From the NCBI GenBank assembly GCA_050181835.1, contig JBFXCU010000008.1:36347-100346 (forward strand): 64,000 bases of DNA. The letters run 5' to 3'. Positions 44,349 through 53,850 of this stretch are shown in pieces (the stretch's first letter is position 1; each line of letters begins with the position of its first letter). The notes beneath the pieces were generated by a model that worked only from the letters and a program-made list of their open reading frames with translations, was not told the DNA's origin and ran no database searches. Position numbers and translations under genes: made by a program. The stretch comes from CAILZL01 sp050181835. GTDB lineage: Bacteria > Pseudomonadota > Gammaproteobacteria > Steroidobacterales > Steroidobacteraceae.

Positions 44349-45968
44349 ATGCGTCGTAATCATTCACTGCTGCTTCTGGCTCTGGCTTGCAGCTCAGTAC
44401 GAGCCGCCGATATTTCTGCCGAGCTGCACATTGATCAGGTCACCGTATATACCCAAGGTGCGATGGTGACACGCACTGGTTCGGTTAACGTGCCTGCCGG
44501 TTCGCATCGCTTAGTAGTGCGCGATTTGCCGGCGGGACTGGATAGCCGCTTGTTACGCGTCACAGTGGGCTCGAACACCGTGCGACTGGGCAGTGTGTCT
44601 GTGACTACGGTGAATGCCGGTCAATTCGTAACCGCGCAAGAGCGCGAGCTGCGCACCCAGCTGGAAACCAAAACCGATCAGCGCGCCGCCATACAAGATG
44701 AAATTGATACTGCACAAACGCAATTAAAATTACTCGAATCATTGGCGGCAAACCCCGGCAGCAGTACCAATGGCGCAGCGGCGGTGAATGGCACCAACCT
44801 CACCGCTGTGCTCAGCACCATCGGCAGCGGTGCCGCCAGTGCGCGCAACAAAGTGCGCGATGCCAAATTGCGTCAACGCAAAGTAGATAGTGAGATTGAA
44901 ACGCTTAAAGCGGAGCTCGCCAAAGTGGCGACACAGCGCAAACAAACCAGTGAAGTCGGCACCGCGATTGAAGTCAGTGCGGCGGGCACGGTACCAGTGA
45001 CCCTTACCTATCGCATCAATGATGCCGCATGGGGCTGGATTTATCAGGCGCGACTGGACACTAACAAGAAAAAACTGAACCTGGAGCGACAAGGCCAGGT
45101 GCAGCAGGGCAGTGGTGAAGACTGGAATAATGTGCAGCTGACCTTGACCACCGCACAACCCGAAGCCGATGTGGCGACACCCAGTGTTGCAGCGGAGTTC
45201 CTTGATCTGCGTGACCCGCAGGTGATGCTGCGCCAATCATTTGAGCGGTCGAAAGTAGCGACGGCTGCTGCACCGATGAGGGAAGACAGTGCAATGGCTG
45301 GGCAGAAAGTCATGGCCAATGTTGCGGCGACCCAATACCTCGTTGAATACCAAGTTCCCACGCGAGTCAGCGTTAGTGCTGATCGTCAGATTCGCATGTA
45401 TCCCATTTCTGATGAAGCATTCGATACCGACATTGTCGCCCGCATCATGCCCGGTGAAAGTCGTCGCGCGCATCTGGAAGCCACTTTTAAATACCAACGC
45501 GATACACCGATTGAAGCGGGTCAGTTGCAGTTGTATCGCGATGGCGCGTTTGTTGGTGAAGCAGCCACGCAAGCCTTCCTGCCCGGTGCCGAAGTACGCA
45601 TGCCTTTCGGGGTAGATGAACGTATCAAAGTGGCGGTACGCGACGAATCTGCGAAGTCCGATCAGAATGCTTTACTCAGCAAGCAAGTTACCAAAGAAAC
45701 CAAGCAGCGGTTTGAAATCACCAGCTATCACGCCAGCGCCATGCCGGTAGAAGTGATTGACCGCATACCTGTCAGCCGCAACGCTGATGTAAAAGTGGAA
45801 GTCCTCAAAGGCGCTACCGAACCCACTACCAAAGACCTGAACGGCAAAGCTGGCGTCATGCTATGGAAGTTCACTGCCCAGCCACAACAAATCACCGCCA
45901 TCCGTCACTACTACTCAGTACGCTATCCGCGTGATCGAGTGCTGGAATCGAGTTATGAGGGTGAGTAA
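44349..45968 (+). CDS. DUF4139 domain-containing exported protein (mucoidy inhibitor MuiA-like)
   Basis: A 539-residue protein. ATG 44349 gives a signal peptide (MRRNHSLLLLALACSSVRA). Domains in order are an N-terminal DUF4140-like beta domain (VTVYTQGAMVTRTGSVNVP), a coiled coil (residues about 95-200, with DEIDTAQTQLKLLESLA) and the DUF4139 beta region (VTLTYRINDAAWGWIYQARL, WNNVQLTLTTAQPEAD). The frame open from 44190 is not used. The family has no established biochemical function; it is probably periplasmic or surface-attached. It lies alone between rlmH and the polysaccharide locus. Confidence 0.85.
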   Translation: MRRNHSLLLLALACSSVRAADISAELHIDQVTVYTQGAMVTRTGSVNVPAGSHRLVVRDLPAGLDSRLLRVTVGSNTVRLGSVSVTTVNAGQFVTAQERELRTQLETKTDQRAAIQDEIDTAQTQLKLLESLAANPGSSTNGAAAVNGTNLTAVLSTIGSGAASARNKVRDAKLRQRKVDSEIETLKAELAKVATQRKQTSEVGTAIEVSAAGTVPVTLTYRINDAAWGWIYQARLDTNKKKLNLERQGQVQQGSGEDWNNVQLTLTTAQPEADVATPSVAAEFLDLRDPQVMLRQSFERSKVATAAAPMREDSAMAGQKVMANVAATQYLVEYQVPTRVSVSADRQIRMYPISDEAFDTDIVARIMPGESRRAHLEATFKYQRDTPIEAGQLQLYRDGAFVGEAATQAFLPGAEVRMPFGVDERIKVAVRDESAKSDQNALLSKQVTKETKQRFEITSYHASAMPVEVIDRIPVSRNADVKVEVLKGATEPTTKDLNGKAGVMLWKFTAQPQQITAIRHYYSVRYPRDRVLESSYEGE

Positions 45969-45985
45969 GGGAAAATGTTTTAACC

Positions 45986-46048
45986 GTAGACTGGGTGCCT
46001 CACCCAGCGTTTTCTCGAACGAGATGCCGGGTGAGGCACCCAGCCTAC
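45986..46048. repeat. Long palindromic repeat between the DUF4139 gene and the polysaccharide locus
   Basis: Two 23-base arms, 45986-46008 and 46026-46048, are inverted copies with two mismatches (core CTGGGTGCCTCACCC / GGGTGAGGCACCCAG). The 17-base loop contains a further dyad TCTCG-AA-CGAGA, so the whole can fold into one long hairpin. It resembles dispersed extragenic palindromes and could also end transcription, though there is no T-run. Confidence 0.8.
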
Positions 46049-46193
46049 AGGCTAATCATGCTTTTTTCTTAACGTCGCGAAGTCCAGTCAGCGGTGGTGC
46101 TAATTTTCAAGATACATTGCGGTATGTTGTCGCACTCCCTACAATTCCTGCGGCTATGTGCCCCGAAGACAGAAGGGGATAAGTGAGTAGTTA

Positions 46194-49028
46194 ATGCGGT
46201 TATCCGGGACAGGGGTCAGTTCATTGCGCGGACAGGGTGTAAAGTTATTGGCGATGGTTTTCGCACTATGTGTGGGTGCGGCTGGCGTGGTGATGGCGCA
46301 GACTCCAACGGCTGAACAGCTGCAGATTTTCAACAATCTCGATTCAAGCCAGCAACAAACCATTCTGCAAAGCATGGGCCAAGGCGGTAACGGCACCGCA
46401 AGTGGCCAATCCAGTTCCAGTAGTAGTGCGAGCAATAGCCGCAATGATACAGCTCGCAACAACAATCGCAATAACACGATTAATCAACCTCTGATCGTCA
46501 CCTTGCAGGGTGACGACACCGTGCTGGTGGATATTGGTCTGCCCCAGCCTAAGACCACGGTGGTGCCGGGCACTAATGGACAAGCGGCACAAACGGTGAC
46601 CATTCCGCTGCCAGAACGTGACATACCGCTGTCTGAAAAAGAAAAGAAAGATCTGAACGATCTGGTTACGCTCATTCGTTCGAAAAACCCGTACCGACTC
46701 GCTCGCGATGGCAGCTTGCAGTTGCCGGGTTTTGTACCCATGCCGTTGGCGGGTTTAACGGTTGAGCAGGCCACCAGTCGCGTGGCGGCAGATCCGGCGT
46801 TCCGCGAGCTACAAATAAAGCTGACGTTACTGCCGCTGGAGAAAACAGGCGTCGCCAATCTCAAGCCATTTGGCTATGACTTGTTTAATGATGAGCAAAC
46901 CACTTTTGCACCAGTGACCGACGTACCGGTGCCAGCCGACTACGCAGTAGGGCCAGGCGATGAGTTGACTGTGCAGCTATATGGCAGCACCAATCGTACT
47001 TCGCGCTTGAAGGTTAGTAATGATGGGCGCATCAACTTTCCCGAGCTAGGCCCAATCAGTGTCGGCGGTAAGAGTTTTGCGGCGGTCCAAGCTGACCTGG
47101 AAGCGCGTGTTTCACGGCAGATGATAGGCGTGAACGCCAGTGTATCGATGGGCGAGACCCGTGCAATTCGCGTATTTGTGCTGGGCGAAGCCAATTATCC
47201 GGGTTCATATACCGTTAGCGGCCTGTCCACCATGACTACCGCGTTGTTCGTGTCGGGGGGCGTCAAGCCAATTGGTTCGTTGCGCAATGTGCAACTGAAG
47301 CGTCAGGGCGTCGTGATACGCACTCTGGATCTGTATGACCTGCTAATGCAAGGGGATACCAGCAACGATGCCAAGCTGATGCCGGGCGATGTGATTTACA
47401 TTCCCACCGTCGGTGCAACTGTTGCTATAGATGGTGAGGTCAGGCGACCAGCCATTTATGAGCTGAAAGGCAACCAGAGCGTCAAGGATTCCATCGCACT
47501 GGCCGGTGGTCTGACGGCAGATGCGGATACCCGTAAAGTCTCGCTCATTCGTATAGATGCTCAGCGTCAACGTGTGGCGATGGATGTCAGCCTCAATACC
47601 CCTTCAGGTAATGCGACGACACTGCGCGATGGTGATGCGCTGAGTATTGCGCGCGTACCGCCAACCTTGGACTCGGGTATTACGGTGGATGGCCATGTTT
47701 ACGCACCGCGTTCAGTCGCTTGGCGTGAGGGGCTGCGATTGACGGATGTCATCAGCTCTGTGGATGAGTTAAAGCCGAATGCCGATATTCATTACTTACT
47801 GATTCGTCGCGAGTTACCGCCGAATCGTCGGGTGGCAGTACTATCGGCAGATCTATCGAATGCGCTGGCCGCCCGTGGGGGTGTGGCCGATATTGCCTTG
47901 CAGGCGCGTGATCGCATTACCGTGTTCGATTTTGAAACCGATCGTGCGCGCGTCATCAAACCCATTCTGGATGAGCTGCGGTTACAGTCGCAGGTGTCGC
48001 GTCCAACTGAAGTGGTTAATGTCAGTGGCCGCATCAAGGTGCCGGGCGCATATCCGCTCGAACCCGATATGCGCGTCAGCGATTTGCTGCGTGCCGGTGG
48101 CAACCTGCAAGACGCAGCGTTTTCAGCCAATGCAGAGCTGACCCGCTATGTGGACACGGATGGCAAGCGCACCACCGAACTGATTACCGTTGATCTGGCC
48201 GCTGTTGCGCGCGGTGATGCCGATGCCGACATCAAACTGCAATCGTCCGACCTGCTCAACATCAAGGAACTGCCGCTATGGAGCAGGCGCGAACAAGTTA
48301 CCCTCAGTGGTGAAGTCAGATTTCCGGGCACTTATCCCATCCAGCGCGGCGAAACCCTGCGTTCCCTGATTGCGCGTGCCGGTGGACTGAATGACATTGC
48401 GTTTGCCGCCGGTAGCGTGTTTACCCGACAGGATCTGAAAGAGCGTGAACAGCAGCAACTGGATCTGCTGGCGACCCGCATGCAAAGTGATCTGGCGACC
48501 CTGGCCCTGCAAGCAGCACAGGCCAATCAAGCCGGCGCTTCGCAGTCGCTGGCAGTGGGCCAGCAGCTGATGGCCCAGCTGAAGAGCGCCAAGGCCGTCG
48601 GTCGTCTGGTCATCGATCTGGATCAGGTGCTGGCCAGTCAACCCGGATCGGATAGCGACGTGATTCTGCATGATGGCGATACCCTGACCGTGCCACGTCA
48701 GCGTCAGGAAGTGACCGTAATCGGCGAAGTGCAAACTACCACCTCACATCTTTATCAACGCGATCTGTCACGCAGCGATTACATCGCTCAAAGTGGCGGC
48801 ATGACCCGCAAGGCCGATCACAAACAGATTTACGTAGTGCGTGCCAATGGCGGTGTCGTCGCCAACAGCAGCAACCGCTGGTTCAAGAACGGCGTAGACA
48901 TGAAGCCCGGCGATACCATCGTGGTGCCGCTGGATACCGAGCGTATGCCAGCCCTGCCGCTGTGGCAGGCGGTAACGCAGATCATCTATAACATAGCCAT
49001 TGCAGCGGCTGCGATTAATTCGTTCTGA
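46194..49028 (+). CDS. Large polysaccharide export protein with multiple SLBB domains (WbfF/OtnA-like)
   Basis: Outer-membrane polysaccharide exporter of 944 residues. It has a long signal peptide (LLAMVFALCVGAAGVVMA) and a Ser/Asn/Gln-rich low-complexity linker (residues about 60-90). The poly-export domain has DYAVGPGDELTVQLYGSTNR and GRINFPELGPISVGG. Several SLBB repeats follow (VLGEANYPGSYTVSGLSTMT, VDGHVYAPRSVAWREG, VSGRIKVPGAYPLEPDMRV, LSGEVRFPGTYPIQRGETLR, VIGEVQTTTSHLY). The C-terminus ends in a single hydrophobic helix with NIAIAAAAINSF. There is no lipobox. It heads the locus and would form the channel with Wzz. Confidence 0.9.
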   Translation: MRLSGTGVSSLRGQGVKLLAMVFALCVGAAGVVMAQTPTAEQLQIFNNLDSSQQQTILQSMGQGGNGTASGQSSSSSSASNSRNDTARNNNRNNTINQPLIVTLQGDDTVLVDIGLPQPKTTVVPGTNGQAAQTVTIPLPERDIPLSEKEKKDLNDLVTLIRSKNPYRLARDGSLQLPGFVPMPLAGLTVEQATSRVAADPAFRELQIKLTLLPLEKTGVANLKPFGYDLFNDEQTTFAPVTDVPVPADYAVGPGDELTVQLYGSTNRTSRLKVSNDGRINFPELGPISVGGKSFAAVQADLEARVSRQMIGVNASVSMGETRAIRVFVLGEANYPGSYTVSGLSTMTTALFVSGGVKPIGSLRNVQLKRQGVVIRTLDLYDLLMQGDTSNDAKLMPGDVIYIPTVGATVAIDGEVRRPAIYELKGNQSVKDSIALAGGLTADADTRKVSLIRIDAQRQRVAMDVSLNTPSGNATTLRDGDALSIARVPPTLDSGITVDGHVYAPRSVAWREGLRLTDVISSVDELKPNADIHYLLIRRELPPNRRVAVLSADLSNALAARGGVADIALQARDRITVFDFETDRARVIKPILDELRLQSQVSRPTEVVNVSGRIKVPGAYPLEPDMRVSDLLRAGGNLQDAAFSANAELTRYVDTDGKRTTELITVDLAAVARGDADADIKLQSSDLLNIKELPLWSRREQVTLSGEVRFPGTYPIQRGETLRSLIARAGGLNDIAFAAGSVFTRQDLKEREQQQLDLLATRMQSDLATLALQAAQANQAGASQSLAVGQQLMAQLKSAKAVGRLVIDLDQVLASQPGSDSDVILHDGDTLTVPRQRQEVTVIGEVQTTTSHLYQRDLSRSDYIAQSGGMTRKADHKQIYVVRANGGVVANSSNRWFKNGVDMKPGDTIVVPLDTERMPALPLWQAVTQIIYNIAIAAAAINSF

Positions 49029-49032
49029 TGAA

Positions 49033-49159
49033 TTCCCCTGTGGGCCAGGCGTTGGGTGAACCATTCCCTTCGGCCACAGCCTGACTAAAAAAGTCCGACT
49101 GAAGTCGGACCCACAGGGGAAACAACCCCAGTCCGTTGTAGGTCAGGCTTCAGCCTGAC
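49033..49159. repeat. Cluster of nested extragenic palindromes after the SLBB gene
   Basis: An outer inverted repeat TTCCCCTGTGGG (49033-49044) / CCCACAGGGGAA (49110-49121) encloses the hairpin GTCCGACT-GA-AGTCGGAC (49093-49110). A second hairpin, GTCAGGCT-TC-AGCCTGAC, follows at 49142-49159. Degraded copies of the same motifs (GTCCGACTGAGG, TCTGACAACAATGCT) continue to about 49230. The first hairpins may terminate the SLBB transcript; the family looks like a dispersed small repeat. Confidence 0.75.
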
Positions 49160-49280
49160 GACGATGCTGAGAAGTCCGACTGAGGTTGAGCTTGCAGTGA
49201 AAGAGTTTAGTCTGACAACAATGCTCAGTAATTAGTGATAATGGCCTTGAATGAAAAACTGATTTCTGTCGAGATACTGC

Positions 49281-49409
49281 GTGAATACATCCATATCAGA
49301 CAGTGTTGATGGTCAAGTGCTTGACCTGCGCGAGCCGTTTCGTACTTTGTGGAAGAGCAAGTGGCTTATTCTTGCGGTTACTGCAGCGGCAGCGGTGAAT
49401 TCGTTCTGA
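49281..49409 (+). pseudogene. Chimeric mini-Wzz frame: duplicated wzz 5' end joined to an SLBB-gene 3' tail
   Basis: A GTG-initiated frame of 42 codons. From codon 13 it reads LDLREPFRTLWKSKWLILAV, nearly identical to LDLRELFRTLWKGKWFILAV at the same codon position of the true wzz (by eye 9 mismatches in 69 bases, over half silent). It then changes into AAAAVNSF-stop, matching the end of the SLBB gene (AAAAINSF) with 3 mismatches in 28 bases including the stop. This is a duplication remnant. Silent changes suggest it was once under coding selection. Whether it is translated is unknown. Confidence 0.7.
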
Positions 49410-49428
49410 TATTTTCTGGAATGAAATT

Positions 49429-50388
49429 GTGAATACAAATACCCAAGATTGGGATGAAGATGACGAGCTTGATCTGCGTGAGCTGTTTCGTACCTTGTGG
49501 AAGGGCAAGTGGTTTATTCTTGCTGTTACCGCAATGGCTGCCGCAATATCGGTTGCAGTCGCGCTGTGGTTGCCAAATGAATACAAAGCAACCGTCGTGC
49601 TAACACCCGCATCCACTTCCAGTACTTCGTCGCTGTCCCGTTTGGCGGGGCAGTTTGGCGGTTTGGCGGCCTTGGCAGGCGTGAATCTTGGTGGTCAGAG
49701 TGATGGCGACAAGACTGTGGTTGCAATGGAGCTGGTCAAATCATGGGGGTTTCAGGAGCAATTTATCCGTGATAACCAACTTGAAGTGCCCGTGTTTGCC
49801 GCAAAAGGATGGAATCGCGCGACCAATCAGCTGGTGATTGACCCGGATGTTTTTGATGCAAAGAAAAAAGCATGGGTGAGGAAATTCAAGTCCGCAGATG
49901 GACAAACAGCTCAACCCGGTGGTTGGGAGCTGTATGAAGAGTTATCCAAGAGAATATCCATCACTCAGGACAAGAAAACCAACTTGATTACGCTCAGCGT
50001 TGAGTATTACTCGCCGTACCTGGCCAAAGAATGGGCGGACAAGATTATTGTTGCAGTAAACAAGCATCTTCAGGATCAGGATCGTCGTGAGGCCAGCAAA
50101 AGCATCGGATATTTGCAGAAGAAAATGAACGAGACCAGCCTGACTGAAATGAGGTCGGTTTTTTCCCGGCTGATTGAGGAGCAGACCAAGAATCTGATGC
50201 TGGCTGATGTAAGCGATGAGTATGTGTTGAAGACCTTGAGTCCAGCTAAAGTTCCTGAACAAAAGTCAGGGCCAAAGCGCGCACTGATTTGCGTTCTCGG
50301 TATTCTCGTCGGCGTGTTTGTTTCGGTTTTTGCCTGGTTTGGAATTTCGATGATGAATTCGCGCAAACGAGTGTTTGATAAGAGTTGA
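49429..50388 (+). CDS. wzz: Polysaccharide chain-length regulator (Wzz family)
   Basis: Inner-membrane co-polymerase of 319 residues, GTG start. The cytoplasmic N-terminus is acidic (DWDEDDELDLRELFRTLW), transmembrane helix 1 is at about residues 30-50, and the periplasmic domain is long with helical segments. The Pro-rich approach to helix 2 reads LSPAKVPEQKSGPKRALICV. A Ser/Thr-rich segment (TPASTSSTSSLSRLAGQFGG) follows helix 1, as in Wzz/FepE relatives. No kinase domain is fused. It should set the modal length of the Wzy product. Confidence 0.92.
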   Translation: MNTNTQDWDEDDELDLRELFRTLWKGKWFILAVTAMAAAISVAVALWLPNEYKATVVLTPASTSSTSSLSRLAGQFGGLAALAGVNLGGQSDGDKTVVAMELVKSWGFQEQFIRDNQLEVPVFAAKGWNRATNQLVIDPDVFDAKKKAWVRKFKSADGQTAQPGGWELYEELSKRISITQDKKTNLITLSVEYYSPYLAKEWADKIIVAVNKHLQDQDRREASKSIGYLQKKMNETSLTEMRSVFSRLIEEQTKNLMLADVSDEYVLKTLSPAKVPEQKSGPKRALICVLGILVGVFVSVFAWFGISMMNSRKRVFDKS

Positions 50389-50494
50389 ATCTCTTTATCA
50401 ATGCTATGGCTGATACCAGGTTTCGGCTTGTTTTGAATTCCAGCCGATGCTTTAACTGGGCCAGCATCAGCCTGACTGGGAAGTTTGCGCATAC

Positions 50495-51781
50495 ATGTCG
50501 ATAAGAAAAAATACACTGTGGAATCTGTTTGGCTCCGCAAGCCCGATGCTGATCGGGCTTGTTTCTGTTCCATATATCCTCGCGAAAATTGGCGTAGAAC
50601 GGCTGGGTGTCCTCACCCTTGTATGGGCAATCATAGGTTATTTTAGTGTTTTTGACTTTGGCCTGGGGCGCGCATTAACACAAAAGCTGTCCAGTCTGAT
50701 CGCGTTAAAGCAAGATGATCGTTATGCCGCTACTGCAAGGTCTGGATTGACACTGGTAGTGCTGACTGGCGTTGCTGGTGGCGTACTGCTGATGATTTCA
50801 GTATTGGTACTGGGCGTTCACTGGCTGAATGTCAGTAACGACGCGCTCAATGATGTGCGACTGTCCATCTTGATTGCCGCAATCGCAGTTCCAATTACCA
50901 CGACGACATCTGGCTTGAAGGGCATCCTTGAAGGGATGCAGGAATTTGGAGTTGTGAATATCTACAAATTCATTCTTGGGGCAGCCAATTTCATCTCGCC
51001 AGTGATATCAATCGCACTTTATGGGCCAAGTCTGCCCGCGATAGTGTTGTTTCTGGTTGCGTCTCGTTTTGTGATAATGCTTTTGCACTTCTGGTCAATT
51101 AACAAAAAAGTCCCGTTCATCTTTCGTCGCGGCGCGGCAATCAATAAACACGATACGCGAGAGTTACTGGTGTTTGGATCGTGGATGACGTTATCGAATC
51201 TGCTAAGTCCGCTGATGGTGATCGCGGATCGTTTTGTAATATCCAGCATCGTCGGGGCGAGTGTCGTAGCCTACTACACTGTGCCCAGCGAGTTTCTCAT
51301 CAGGTTGCTGGTCATTCCAGCGGCGCTCACCACGACGCTATTCCCCATATTTGCACAAAAACTACATACCAGTCCTGGTGAGGCGCGAACTCTATATGGA
51401 CGATCTTTAAGAATAGTGTTCCTTTCCATGCTGCCGGTGCTGACGGTCATTTCCCTTGGCGCTCACCTCGCAATTTCACTCTGGCTTGGCAAAGAGTTTG
51501 CCGATCATTCTTATGTTGCTGTTGTTATTTTGTCGTTGGGAATATTGTTTAATAGCACTGCACAAATACCGCATGCGGCCATTCAGGCAAATGGAAATGC
51601 AAAACTTACCTCACTTATACACCTGGGTGAATTCTTGTTGTATGCACCCCTGATCTATCTGCTGGTTACTGCCTACGGCATCGTCGGTGCCGCGTGCGCA
51701 TGGGCGGGCAGGGCAATGATTGATTTTGCGGCGCTTCACTATTGCGCCAGCAGAATGATTGGAGAAAAAAATGAACGTTAA
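50495..51781 (+). CDS. wzx: Lipid-linked oligosaccharide flippase (Wzx/MATE-like)
   Basis: Polytopic protein of 428 residues with about 12 to 14 hydrophobic helices, beginning MSIRKNTLWNLFGSASPMLI, a typical Wzx N-terminus. FDFGLGRALTQKLSSL is the conserved end of helix 2. It would move undecaprenyl-linked repeat units to the periplasmic face. It overlaps the next glycosyltransferase by 11 bases. Confidence 0.9.
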   Translation: MSIRKNTLWNLFGSASPMLIGLVSVPYILAKIGVERLGVLTLVWAIIGYFSVFDFGLGRALTQKLSSLIALKQDDRYAATARSGLTLVVLTGVAGGVLLMISVLVLGVHWLNVSNDALNDVRLSILIAAIAVPITTTTSGLKGILEGMQEFGVVNIYKFILGAANFISPVISIALYGPSLPAIVLFLVASRFVIMLLHFWSINKKVPFIFRRGAAINKHDTRELLVFGSWMTLSNLLSPLMVIADRFVISSIVGASVVAYYTVPSEFLIRLLVIPAALTTTLFPIFAQKLHTSPGEARTLYGRSLRIVFLSMLPVLTVISLGAHLAISLWLGKEFADHSYVAVVILSLGILFNSTAQIPHAAIQANGNAKLTSLIHLGEFLLYAPLIYLLVTAYGIVGAACAWAGRAMIDFAALHYCASRMIGEKNER

Positions 51782-52583
51782 GGACGCCAGCCTGACTATC
51801 GGATTTGTCACCTACAACCCGGGGCTAGCTTTTTATGAGCGTTTGAAGTGGCTGGCTGATGCTGGTTATGCCACCTATGTATTCGACAACTCGCCAGAGA
51901 CAAGGGCGACCAGGGCCTGCTGTGACTCGTTCACCAATGTGCACTATGCAACAGCGGGTAACAATGTCGGTCTTGGTGTCGGGCTGTCGGTGATTACCGC
52001 AACGGCATATTACGATGGCTACCCGATGCTGTTGTTTTTTGATCAGGACACTTGCTTTACTGCTGAGACGCTGCAATTCATAGCTGGATTCAGTGGTGCG
52101 CATCCACGCGAGATACTTGAAAAATATGTCACAGTGGTTTTCGACGCAAGGCAAAATGCCGCACAGCAAATTTATCAGGTTGAAGACGTGATGCTGGCGA
52201 TCAGTAGCGGCAGTCTATTCATGTTGGAGAACTTCAAGAAAATCGGCTGGCACAATCCCCGCTACTTTGTGGACTGCGTTGACTATGAGATGTGTCTGAG
52301 AGCACGCAATAAAGGCTATCGCATCGGCAAATGTAGCAACACACCCGGCTTCGATCACGAGAGTGAGCAGCCCGACCGCTTTGTTTCAATATTCAACAAG
52401 CGACTGCCGTTACGGCGTTACGCGGGCGTTCGCATCAAGGATTCGACAAGCGCATATTTGCGGCTAATCGCATTTACCTTGCGCAGGTTTGATTGGCGTG
52501 CAGCGGGGGTGATGTCAAGAAGCTTCCTGATATTTCTGCTGGGGCAAGTGTTGTCAAGAACGGTATTGAGAAAGGCAGTTTGA
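51771..52583 (+). CDS. Family 2 glycosyltransferase (rhamnosyltransferase-like)
   Basis: Cytoplasmic GT-A enzyme of 270 residues. ATG 51771 follows GGAG at six bases and overlaps the wzx stop. Motifs are LTIGFVTYNPGLAFYERLKW at the nucleotide-binding start, ATAGNNVGLGVGLSV, the metal-binding D-Q-D in MLLFFDQDTCF, and FVDCVDYEMCLRARNKGYRI with the catalytic acidic residues. The GNNVG block is typical of rhamnosyltransferases, but donor and linkage cannot be fixed. Confidence 0.85.
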   Translation: MNVKDASLTIGFVTYNPGLAFYERLKWLADAGYATYVFDNSPETRATRACCDSFTNVHYATAGNNVGLGVGLSVITATAYYDGYPMLLFFDQDTCFTAETLQFIAGFSGAHPREILEKYVTVVFDARQNAAQQIYQVEDVMLAISSGSLFMLENFKKIGWHNPRYFVDCVDYEMCLRARNKGYRIGKCSNTPGFDHESEQPDRFVSIFNKRLPLRRYAGVRIKDSTSAYLRLIAFTLRRFDWRAAGVMSRSFLIFLLGQVLSRTVLRKAV

Positions 52584-52584
52584 A

Positions 52585-53808
52585 ATGGTCGCAGAGACAA
52601 ATAATCAATTTTCTGTGTTTACGGTCTGCAATATTGCATACCTGCCAAAAGCCCTGGTGCTGGCCGATTCGCTGATGCGGCATAACGGCATCAAGTTGAA
52701 GGTTGTTGTTTTTGACAGAAAGCAGGAGCTTCGTTATCCGAATGATTCTGTCGAGCTATTGTGGGTGGAAGAGCTGGGTGTGCCGAAATGGCTTGAGTTG
52801 GCTTTCATGTACGACATCATTGAGTTCAGCACCAGCCTGAAGCCATTCATCGCGCTCAAGTTGCTTGATAGCCATGAGAAAGTAATCTTTCTCGACCCTG
52901 ACACCTGTCTGTATTCCCCGTTGCAGCCGATCTTGAGTGATCTGGAGAGCAACCCGATCCTGCTGACGCCGCACTACACCACACCACAGCCCGACACGGC
53001 GCACGAGTCTGACCTGGGCATGATGCGTTTCGGTTCGTTCAATCTTGGGTTCTTTGCCATCAAGCGCAGCGACGAAGGCATGCGGTTCTTGCAGTGGTGG
53101 CATCAACGCTGTATCGACTTCTGTTTCATGGAAAGCCAGTTCGGGTTATCAACCGATCAAAAGTGGATTGCCATTGCACCCTGCCTGTTTGAATCCATCA
53201 AGGTTTCTTTTAATCTGGGTTATAACGCTGCGCCCTGGAACACGTTTGAAAGAAGTATCAGCAAAAACTCAGCAGGCGCTTACATTATTAATAACAAGTT
53301 CCCGCTGGTGTTTTTCCATTTTAGTAACTTTGACTTTCAGGATACGCAGTATCTGAACAAGCGTGCCAGTAATGAGATTGGTTTCGACTATCCACTGCTG
53401 AAGGAAATGGGTGACGAATACGCCAGATTGCTTACCATTCAATTGGACGCAGTGGACAAGGTTGCCTATTCGTTTGATTACATGACTGATGGGTCATACA
53501 TTTCTCCTACCTTGCGAAGGGCCTATGCGTCGGTGCGAAGTGAGTTGCCGGCCAATCATGATCCCTTTGACTCAACAGGGCCGGTGGGAGGATTTGCACG
53601 GAAAAATTTTCTGATAGAAAAGAAGGCCAAACGCTATGTGTATCCGGGGCTCAAAGAGGCGCGCGAGCACTCAAGACTGCTAGCGGTTATCTACGCTGTG
53701 CTTCGGGTGACTCTCAGAATTTCGGGGCCGAATCGGTTCTACGATTTGTCGAAGTTGTTTGTATATCTTTCCATGTATCGAAAAAATCGTGACTTGTGGA
53801 AGATGTAA
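52585..53808 (+). CDS. Glycosyltransferase-like protein with a DPD motif (GT8-like)
   Basis: A 407-residue cytoplasmic protein. The N-terminus FSVFTVCNIAYLPKALVLAD and the block KVIFLDPDTCLYSPLQPIL, with the D-P-D metal motif, place it among nucleotide-sugar transferases of GT-A fold resembling GT8. GSFNLGFFAIKRSDEGMRFL is the usual later motif. The last 110 residues are less conserved. It begins one base after the preceding gene's stop, so it is in the same operon. The sugar donor is unknown. Confidence 0.8.
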   Translation: MVAETNNQFSVFTVCNIAYLPKALVLADSLMRHNGIKLKVVVFDRKQELRYPNDSVELLWVEELGVPKWLELAFMYDIIEFSTSLKPFIALKLLDSHEKVIFLDPDTCLYSPLQPILSDLESNPILLTPHYTTPQPDTAHESDLGMMRFGSFNLGFFAIKRSDEGMRFLQWWHQRCIDFCFMESQFGLSTDQKWIAIAPCLFESIKVSFNLGYNAAPWNTFERSISKNSAGAYIINNKFPLVFFHFSNFDFQDTQYLNKRASNEIGFDYPLLKEMGDEYARLLTIQLDAVDKVAYSFDYMTDGSYISPTLRRAYASVRSELPANHDPFDSTGPVGGFARKNFLIEKKAKRYVYPGLKEAREHSRLLAVIYAVLRVTLRISGPNRFYDLSKLFVYLSMYRKNRDLWKM

Positions 53809-53850
53809 GGTGATGCTTCCGCGCATTTTGTTTTGTTTGCGTCGAAGGTC

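Noticed and set aside
46100..46193. Possible ops/JUMPstart element before the polysaccharide locus (AGCGGTGGTGC near 46090)
   Set aside because: It differs from GGCGGTAGCGT at several positions and the rest of the JUMPstart sequence is missing.
49033..49230. Possible CRISPR-like repeat region
   Set aside because: The repeats are inverted hairpins of different sequence, not regularly spaced direct repeats with unique spacers.
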